A DNA stretch of 10,720 bases from an uncultured Collinsella sp. (GTDB taxonomy: Bacteria > Actinomycetota > Coriobacteriia > Coriobacteriales > Coriobacteriaceae): contig CABUQG010000035.1 of assembly GCA_902493535.1 (NCBI GenBank), positions 1 to 10,720 of the forward strand, given 5' to 3'. Shown here in pieces: positions 6,984 through 10,720 of the stretch. Position 1 is the stretch's first letter. Each line of letters opens with the position of its first letter. The position numbers were made by a program, and so were the translations under genes. The notes beneath the pieces are model-generated. The model was not told where the DNA came from and searched no databases. It was given only the letters and a program-made list of their open reading frames with translations.

Positions 6984-7022
6984 AAATAAAAAAACGAGGG
7001 AGGCCGTTTCCGACCTCCCTCG
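6984..7022 (-). terminator. Strong intrinsic terminator (probably that of guaA)
   Basis: On the minus strand, CGAGGGAGGTCG (7022-7011) pairs with CGGCCTCCCTCG (7006-6995) with one mismatch around a 4-base loop, followed by seven T and ATTTGG. It lies 14 bases after the guaA-like stop codon at 7037-7039, so it is most simply the native guaA terminator left at the junction. Confidence 0.85.
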
Positions 7023-7036
7023 CAAAGGGCTATTTA

Positions 7037-7054
7037 CTATTCCCACTCGATGGC
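7037..7054 (-). other. guaA: guaA 3'-end remnant, candidate attachment site (att)
   Basis: The minus strand reads GCC ATC GAG TGG GAA TAG, i.e. Ala-Ile-Glu-Trp-Glu-stop, which matches the highly conserved C terminus of GMP synthetase. Upstream of it the frame is quickly blocked by TGA and bears no other resemblance to guaA, while downstream a strong terminator follows at normal spacing. The guaA 3' end is an established integration site for genomic islands, where the duplicated tail marks the distal junction. I infer that an element occupies the DNA to the right (7055 onward) and that intact guaA lies beyond the window. Confidence 0.55.
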
Positions 7055-7164
7055 GTCGGTTCTGCCGTCCCGTCATTCCAGTTACACCCAGTTTTCGGCA
7101 TCGACACGGAACGCGTGCCGCCGAATGACGCGATGTCGCGTTTCGTCGGCTTCGGGGACAAAAG

Positions 7165-7225
7165 TTGGGACAACCTCAAAAACTTTTTTCAAACTCAGGG
7201 CTTTGAGTTTTTGTTTTTGTCCCAA
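7165..7225 (+). ncRNA. Strong stem structure upstream of abi (possible structured RNA)
   Basis: TTGGGACAA (7165-7173) pairs with TTGTCCCAA (7217-7225), 9 bp. After a 3x3 internal loop, CAAAAACT (7177-7184) pairs with AGTTTTTG (7206-7213), 8 bp, capped by CAAA/TTTG (7190-7193 with 7202-7205). A second copy of GGGACAA just upstream (7155-7161, running on as GGGACAAAA to 7163) can pair with the same right arm, so two exclusive folds exist. Both strands could fold this way. No promoter is evident. In the rest of 7055-7506, GCAAGCCGCC (7302-7311) can pair, with one G-U, with GGTGGCTTGC at 7339-7348 or with its second copy at 7412-7421. No coding frame is convincing there. Confidence 0.4.
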
Positions 7226-7468
7226 AGTGCGCGGCGGGTCGCCTTTGGAGGCTCGATGGCGCCGAAAACGCCCGTTTTGAAACTCAACCGCCCTTTTGCC
7301 TGCAAGCCGCCAGCTGCAATCGCAAGTGAATTAACGCGGGTGGCTTGCGCGCCATTTGCAAAACCCCAGGTCGCAGGTCTTCGCCATTCGTGAACAAAGT
7401 GAGTAGTCTCAGGTGGCTTGCTTATGAGTTGGCGAACGGGCCTTCAGGATTCAGGGCAAACATGCTGG

Positions 7469-7474
7469 TAGAAT
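7469..7474 (+). promoter_or_regulatory. -10 element of the abi promoter
   Basis: TAGAAT lies 32 bases before the abi start codon, inside TGGTAGAATAG (7466-7476). The identical 11-mer forms the -10 region of the downstream small-RNA promoter (8459-8469). The -35 region here is poor. Confidence 0.4.
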
Positions 7475-7506
7475 AGGATTCTCAAATCAATGACAGGAGA
7501 CCGAGC

Positions 7507-8469
7507 ATGGCCGAACCCCACGATAGGAAGCCGATCCTCACGATCGAGCAGCAGATAGAGCACCTCAAGCAGAAGGGCGTAGCCTTCGAGCTGTGTTCCG
7601 AGGAAGAGGCCGCGGACTACCTGCGCGACAAGTGCAACTTCTTCAAGCTCGCATCCTACCGCAAACTCTTCTCGAAATACGAGGGAGGCCCGCGCGACGG
7701 CCGCTATGTAGACCTCGACTTCGGCCAGCTGCGCCTGCTCGCGGCGCTCGACCAGGAGCTGCGCCACGCCCTGCTCGGCATGACGCTCGACATCGAGCAT
7801 TTCCAGAAGGTGACACTGCTTCGCGAGATGGAGGACCGTGGAGAGGACGGCTACGCCATCGTGGCCGACTACATGGCATCGCTTACCACTGCAAACAGGG
7901 AGTACCGCCTGCGCGAGCTCAAGATGAGCGGCCGCAGCCCCTACAGCTCGAGCCTCTACGCGAAGTACTCCGGCGACATGCCTGCCTGGGCCTTCCTTGA
8001 GCTCACCTCGTTCGGCACCCTCATCGACTTCGTGCGCTTCTGCGCCAGGCGATGGGGCGACAGGCGCCTCGAGGCCTCCCACTACGACCTCAAGCGCGTG
8101 AAGTCCGTCCGCAACTGCGCCGCGCACGGCTCGTGCCTGATCAACTGCTTCGCCGAGAGGGGCGCCGCCCGGGGCTCGGCGTCCAGCGGCGTCTCCCGAA
8201 GGGTCGCCGCCGTGGGAATTCCCAAGGCGACCAGGAGGAAGTGGATGGGGAATACGGCCATGCAGGAGGTCGCGACCGTGCTCGTGGCGCACTCCGGCTT
8301 GGTACCCGAGGGCTCCTCGCGCTCGCGCGCCGCATCCGAGCTCGCCGAGATGTTCGCCAGGGCCGACGGCGAAACCGAGGCGCTGCCCGACAAGGGGCCC
8401 GACGCCGCAGCTCGCTCCGCGCTCGAGTTCCTTCGCAGGTTGACAGAATCGCTCGGGTTGGTAGAATAG
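7507..8469 (+). CDS. Abi_2/AbiF-family HEPN abortive-infection protein, 320 aa
   Basis: The ATG at 7507 has AGGAG 7 bases upstream. The protein follows the Abi_2 (AbiD/AbiF) plan: an N-terminal QQIEHLKQKGVAF segment, a central FFKLASYRKLFSKYEG and YVDLDFGQLRLLAALDQELRHALL block, SLDIEH-like TLDIEHFQKV at about 93-102, a WAFLELTSFG segment at 161-170, and VRNCAAHGSCLI at 201-212. The last holds the HEPN nuclease motif R-x4-H (Arg202, His207), which cleaves RNA in active members, usually in a dimer because only one motif is present per chain. The last ~100 residues are variable. Such proteins shut down cell growth on phage infection. AbiF relatives are controlled by structured RNAs and have been proposed as ancestors of Cas13. 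Here candidate RNAs lie on both sides. Activity and the trigger are inferred, not shown. Confidence 0.82.
   Translation: MAEPHDRKPILTIEQQIEHLKQKGVAFELCSEEEAADYLRDKCNFFKLASYRKLFSKYEGGPRDGRYVDLDFGQLRLLAALDQELRHALLGMTLDIEHFQKVTLLREMEDRGEDGYAIVADYMASLTTANREYRLRELKMSGRSPYSSSLYAKYSGDMPAWAFLELTSFGTLIDFVRFCARRWGDRRLEASHYDLKRVKSVRNCAAHGSCLINCFAERGAARGSASSGVSRRVAAVGIPKATRRKWMGNTAMQEVATVLVAHSGLVPEGSSRSRAASELAEMFARADGETEALPDKGPDAAARSALEFLRRLTESLGLVE
8440..8467 (+). promoter_or_regulatory. Near-consensus sigma-70 promoter inside the end of abi
   Basis: TTGACA (8440-8445), a 16-base spacer and TAGAAT (8462-8467). The -35 is perfect and the -10 has one change from TATAAT. The element sits within the final codons of abi, with the stop codon directly after the -10, so transcription would begin at about 8474-8475. 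Confidence 0.65.
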
Positions 8470-8474
8470 CCTGC

Positions 8475-8535
8475 AGATAGCAAAACCTTCACGGTTTTAG
8501 GGGCGGACTTGCGCAAGCGACTCTGCCCTATTTTT
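8475..8535 (+). ncRNA. Candidate ~60-nt small RNA downstream of abi
   Basis: A promoter (8440-8467) and an intrinsic terminator bracket about 60 bases with no ORF. The RNA would hold hairpin 1, AAAACC (8482-8487) with GGTTTT (8493-8498), and hairpin 2, TAGGGGC (8498-8504) with GCCCTA (8525-8530; one bulged G), enclosing the self-complementary CTTGCGCAAG (8508-8517). Five T follow (8531-8535). T8498 belongs to both stems, so the two hairpins compete or stack directly. The size, position and independent promoter suggest an RNA partner or antitoxin for the neighbouring HEPN protein. It could instead be a decoy of unrelated use. Confidence 0.55.
8498..8535 (+). terminator. Terminator of the small RNA / abi transcript
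   Basis: The stem TAGGG(G)C / GCCCTA, with an inner palindrome CTTGCGCAAG, is followed directly by TTTTTATATT. It would end both the small RNA and abi read-through. Confidence 0.6.
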
Positions 8536-8767
8536 ATATTCACTCGCTATAGGAGACGGGTGATACCTGGGTCAATGACAGAACTGAGAAGCCCGGAATA
8601 ATGGATGCGGTATATCCGATTTCACTGAGAGAAATTCTCCTAAATCCCGGAACGACAACGCGAATCTACTGGAAAGTGAGCGCTGTCGCGAATATTGCCT
8701 TAGCCCAGAATCAAGCCCGGAACGATTCGATCCTGATGGGCACTTAGTCAACGAGAGCGGTACGAGA

Positions 8768-8983
8768 ATGTTCGACCCAGAAGACCCGGAAAGGCTTGGA
8801 GAAGAGGTCATCGGCATGAGGAATAGGGTGCGAATGGCGAAATGCCTGCTGATAGACGACCAAATGGCCATGGTCCGCGAGGTCTGGCCTCAAGTCGTTC
8901 AGCTCGACGAGGGCGTGGCGGACCTCGGCGATATTGTCGTTCGGGCGACCGAGAACAGCTGCAGGGTAACGGAGAAGCCCTAA
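8768..8983 (+). CDS. Small acidic hypothetical protein, 71 aa
   Basis: An ATG at 8768 opens a 71-residue frame ending TAA. The sequence starts MFDPEDPERLGEEVIG, is acidic overall, and has a hydrophobic middle (REVWPQVVQLDEGVADLGDIVV) that could form a helix-strand unit. Codon third positions are GC-rich from the ATG onward, as in neighbouring genes, which supports coding. The ribosome site is weak (a purine-rich GAGAGCGG, too far away). The same frame stays open back to 8588 without any ATG, GTG or TTG, with lower third-position GC, so the gene may be the 3' remnant of a longer one. The family is not recognised; no membrane segment or known motif is visible. Confidence 0.4.
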   Translation: MFDPEDPERLGEEVIGMRNRVRMAKCLLIDDQMAMVREVWPQVVQLDEGVADLGDIVVRATENSCRVTEKP

Positions 8984-9237
8984 TCGAGCCGTCGACGCCC
9001 GCTCGTCCATCCCAGCTTGCCCAGACGGCCCTCCCGCAATGTCCTTGTCCCAACGGATGGGTACCATTTACCCGGGTGCACCTGGGGCAACGGGCCGGCA
9101 GGCCCGCGAAAGGTCGCTCGCATAACACGCAACATCAAACACGACAGAAGAGGCGAACGACAGATGCCGGACCCCGGACCACAGCACCGCGGAAGACGTG
9201 CATTCCGACCACGACCGAACGAACCTCGATCCTAGCC
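8984..9237. other. Gene-less stretch before a terminator
   Basis: No frame has plausible protein composition. One small hairpin is visible: CGGGCC (9091-9096) with GGCCCG (9101-9106). It may be the leader or 3' region of the preceding transcript. Confidence 0.3.
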
Positions 9238-9266
9238 AGGCGCCCGCATGGGCGCCTTTTGCTTTT
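9238..9266 (+). terminator. Intrinsic terminator
   Basis: AGGCGCCC (9238-9245) pairs perfectly with GGGCGCCT (9250-9257) around GCAT, followed by TTTGCTTTT. It separates the small-ORF region from the replication module. Confidence 0.85.
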
Positions 9267-9271
9267 CGGGG

Positions 9272-9450
9272 ACTTAGCCACGAGCTAAGGCGCGCAACTC
9301 ATGGCCGTTTCGTGAAGGCCCGACCAGCTCGACCCACCTCGACCCGTCTCCGTTCCCGTCGGGCGCACAGATTGCCATCAGGCGGTTCAATCGTCGCGCA
9401 GACGAAGAGGCACACGGTGCCGTGCGGTGTGCTCGCGCGGTGCCGCACGG
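9272..9450 (+). promoter_or_regulatory. Leader of the HTH/replication module with dyads
   Basis: No gene is seen in 9267-9466. CTTAGC (9273-9278) and GCTAAG (9284-9289) form a small dyad. CCGTGCGG (9420-9427) and CCGCACGG (9443-9450) form another, 16 bases before the start codon of the first HTH gene and close to its ribosome site. These could be operator sites for the HTH proteins encoded next. No consensus promoter was found. Confidence 0.3.
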
Positions 9451-9466
9451 GAAGATTGGAGGAACC

Positions 9467-9685
9467 ATGGCACGCACGGCCGAATGCGTCGCGCCCGAGG
9501 GCAACCAAGATCGCGACGAATGGATGACGGTGATCGAGATGCAGGAGTACATGAGGGCGAGCCGAAACAAGGCGTACGACCTCATCTGGTCGGGAGAGGT
9601 CGACTCGTACAGGCTCGGAAGGAAGCTCCTGGTGTCGAGGGCGTCAGTGGACGCCTACATCGAGTCGAGGAGCGGCAGGAAATGA
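9467..9685 (+). CDS. Excisionase-type helix-turn-helix protein, 72 aa
   Basis: The ATG at 9467 is chosen because GGAGG lies 4 bases upstream; an in-frame GTG at 9422 falls in a hairpin and has none. The 72 residues carry one MerR-like HTH_17 ('excisionase family') domain: WMTVIEMQEYMRASRNKAYDL (helix-turn-helix), then LIWSGEVDSYRLGRKLLVSRASVDAYI, where 'G-x-x-x-S-Y-R-x-G-R-K-x-x-V' is the wing and the closing helix is typical. Such proteins bend DNA at attachment sites to direct excision, or act as small regulators of mobile elements. No integrase is in the window, so the excision role is inferred. It is the first gene of a tight forward cluster. Confidence 0.75.
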   Translation: MARTAECVAPEGNQDRDEWMTVIEMQEYMRASRNKAYDLIWSGEVDSYRLGRKLLVSRASVDAYIESRSGRK

Positions 9686-9763
9686 CGGCGGCGACCGCCC
9701 CAGGAGCCGCCCGCGGCCGGGCACGCGAGGGAGCCTCGAGACGAAAGGAGCTCGAGGACGACC

Positions 9764-10012
9764 ATGACCAAGAGCACTAGCAGGAGCCAGGTGAGGCTCA
9801 TCGCATCGACCAACGCGATATTCGGCGCCGACGAGGCGTGCGCGATGCTGCGCATCAGCCGCGACGCAATGTACCGGCTCGCCAAGGACCCCGACGACCC
9901 GTTCCCGATCCGCTACATCGGCGGCAAGACGCGCGACGGCATCGTGCTGCACGACGAGCTCGTCGCATGGGTCGAGCGAAACAGCGTCGTCGGCTCACCC
10001 AGAAGGGGCTAG
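9764..10012 (+). CDS. Second small HTH_17/AlpA-like DNA-binding protein, 82 aa
   Basis: An ATG at 9764 with GAGGA upstream. After a short polar N terminus, the sequence IFGADEACAMLRISRDAMYRL is a helix-turn-helix, followed by PFPIRYIGGKTRDGIVLHDEL and a final helix (VAWVERNS). This is the same general fold as the preceding gene, but the two share little sequence beyond the fold, so it is not a recent duplicate. AlpA-like proteins regulate excision and integration genes or act as accessory DNA-binding factors in phages and islands. Its stop codon is only 5 bases before the replication gene, and the ribosome site of that gene lies in its last codons, so expression is probably coupled. Confidence 0.7.
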   Translation: MTKSTSRSQVRLIASTNAIFGADEACAMLRISRDAMYRLAKDPDDPFPIRYIGGKTRDGIVLHDELVAWVERNSVVGSPRRG

Positions 10013-10017
10013 CGCCG

Positions 10018-10533
10018 ATGGCGGCCGCAGGCCCGAGGGGGCGCGACGGCCCCTCCCCGCGCGAGTTCACGGCGGTACGGCATTTCATGATGGCGGACCT
10101 GGGCCTCTCCGGCCTTCCCCTGCTCGTCTACGCGCGCATCTTCGGCTTCTGCGACGCCGGGTGCGACTACTTCGAGAGCAAGGGCGGCCTGGCCCGCTTC
10201 CTCAACGTGCAGGAGCGCAGCGCCCACCGCGCCATCCGCGACCTGCTCGACCGGGGCCTCATCGAGGAATGCGGCGTGCACGCCCCGGCGCGCGGGCACG
10301 CCACCAAGCGGTACCGCATCGTGCGCGAGAGGCTGCCGCCCGGAGCGCTGGCAACCCCTGACGATTCGTCAGGGTTCCCGGCGCGAAAGGGTGACGAAAT
10401 GACAGGGTTCGCCGCGGACAAGGGTGACGAACCGTCAGGGTTCGCAGCCCGAACCCCTGACGAGATGTCAGGCAAACCCCTGACGATATGCCACCCAATA
10501 TCAAAAAGGGATAACGAGGACTTCAGAAGATAA
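10018..10533 (+). CDS. Winged-helix replication initiator-like protein, 171 aa
   Basis: The ATG at 10018 follows AGAAGGGG. Residues about 15-105 form a winged helix: PREFTAVRHFMMADLGLSG, then LPLLVYARIFGF, the recognition region SKGGLARFLNVQERSAHRAIRDLLDRGLI and a wing ending HATKRYRIV. This is the arrangement of DNA-binding domains in phage and plasmid initiators (O-like proteins). The region about 113-156 is an 11-residue repeat (DDSSGFPARKG / DEMTGFAADKG / DEPSGFAARTP / DEMSG) encoded by DNA iterons, and the last residues are basic-acidic and short. It is followed by a DnaC-like loader gene, as gene O is followed by P in lambda. I infer that it binds its own gene to start replication of the element. 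A transcription regulator is the alternative. Confidence 0.62.
   Translation: MAAAGPRGRDGPSPREFTAVRHFMMADLGLSGLPLLVYARIFGFCDAGCDYFESKGGLARFLNVQERSAHRAIRDLLDRGLIEECGVHAPARGHATKRYRIVRERLPPGALATPDDSSGFPARKGDEMTGFAADKGDEPSGFAARTPDEMSGKPLTICHPISKRDNEDFRR
10357..10533 (+). repeat. 33-bp iterons and AT-rich stretch: candidate replication origin
   Basis: TGACGA recurs at 10359, 10392, 10425 and 10458 (exactly 33 bases apart) and at 10481. Most copies are half of a dyad; the first is CCCTGACGA-T-TCGTCAGGG (10357-10375), perfect. Bases 10481-10540 are about 43% GC by hand count, against about 72% in 10261-10320, which suits a DNA-unwinding element beside the iterons. Confidence 0.55.
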
Positions 10534-10547
10534 GGAAGGGGCGCCCG

Positions 10548-10720
10548 ATGGACCGAGCGGGACTCATCACCCTGGAGCAGGCCCGGGCGGCCGGGCTCTC
10601 CTTCGACGAGCCGGAGCCGAGGACGTGCCCGCACTGCGGCGCCGCCCTCGATCCGCTCGGCGCGGCGCTGGCGGGAAAGGTCGCCTGGGTCTCCGCCGCC
10701 CCCTGCCCGTGCGAGGGCGC
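10548..10720 (+). CDS. DnaC-like ATP-binding helicase loader (N-terminal part, runs off window)
   Basis: The ATG at 10548 follows GGAAGGGG, 14 bases after the previous stop codon. The 57 visible residues begin MDRAGLITLEQARAAGLSF and contain a zinc-ribbon-like pair of cysteine sites: CPHCG at about 27-31 and a CPC at about 53-55. A cysteine-rich N terminus ahead of an AAA+ ATPase is common in DnaC/IstB-type proteins of mobile elements, and the position after an initiator-like gene supports this. The Walker motifs would lie beyond the window, so the call rests on context and the zinc site. Confidence 0.45.
   Translation, partial: MDRAGLITLEQARAAGLSFDEPEPRTCPHCGAALDPLGAALAGKVAWVSAAPCPCEG

Noticed and set aside
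7444..8292. Minus-strand 282-codon frame opposite abi
   Set aside because: The opposite frame carries a full Abi_2/HEPN protein with a good ribosome site; this one has none.
8842..9288. Plus-strand 148-codon frame across the terminator
   Set aside because: Overlaps a better frame, runs through an intrinsic terminator and has Arg/Pro/Thr-rich shadow composition.
10357..10490. The 33-bp repeats as a CRISPR array
   Set aside because: The repeats are contiguous, lie within a coding frame and keep the frame (11 codons); there are no unique spacers of regular length.

Overview
The window is GC-rich (about 60-70% in most genes), with actinobacterial-looking proteins and strong Shine-Dalgarno sites. 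A gut or oral Coriobacteriia (Collinsella, Olsenella or Eggerthella-like) is my best guess, but this is inference and no rRNA or marker gene is present to prove it. The right half and parts of the left look like accessory, mobile-element DNA.

Layout. (1) 1-337: the 3' end of a histidine kinase ATPase domain, closed by a perfect 18-bp hairpin. (2) 418-936, minus strand: a DUF2958-type gene typical of conjugative elements, followed by the eroded remains of at least one more gene. (3) 1325-6546, minus strand: a type III restriction-modification operon in the order ribbon-helix-helix (RHH) protein, Mod N-terminal piece, Mod body, Res. The promoter side of the operon (6577-6612) is a 36-bp perfect palindrome made of four tandem 8-bp boxes, an operator layout like that of MetJ-type RHH repressors. 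The Mod coding region is split by a one-base frame change exactly at a run of seven G residues (7 C on the plus strand, 6117-6123), so the system may be phase-variable and is in the OFF register in this sequence. (4) 6547-7506: about 960 bases without a convincing gene. They hold short repeats, a strong minus-strand terminator and, next to it, five codons plus stop that match the end of guaA (Ala-Ile-Glu-Trp-Glu). The guaA 3' end is a known integration site, so this is probably the far attachment site of an element that lies to the right.

(5) 7507-8535: an Abi_2/AbiF-type HEPN abortive-infection protein. A strongly folded sequence lies upstream (7165-7225). Immediately downstream is a likely independent ~60-nt small RNA gene with a near-consensus promoter inside the end of abi, two hairpins and a U-tract. 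AbiF-family HEPN toxins are known to be paired with structured RNAs, so this is a candidate RNA-controlled toxin module. (6) 8768-9266: a small unknown ORF and a terminator. (7) 9467-10720: an element replication/control module with two small excisionase-type HTH proteins, a winged-helix replication-initiator-like protein whose own gene carries 33-bp iterons next to an AT-rich stretch (a phage lambda O-type origin arrangement), and the start of a DnaC-like helicase loader.

Taken together, the window reads as a chromosomal junction with two defence modules. One is a type III R-M operon with an RHH operator and a frameshifted, possibly switchable mod. The other is an Abi/HEPN gene with a candidate RNA partner, carried on a guaA-integrated replicating element.
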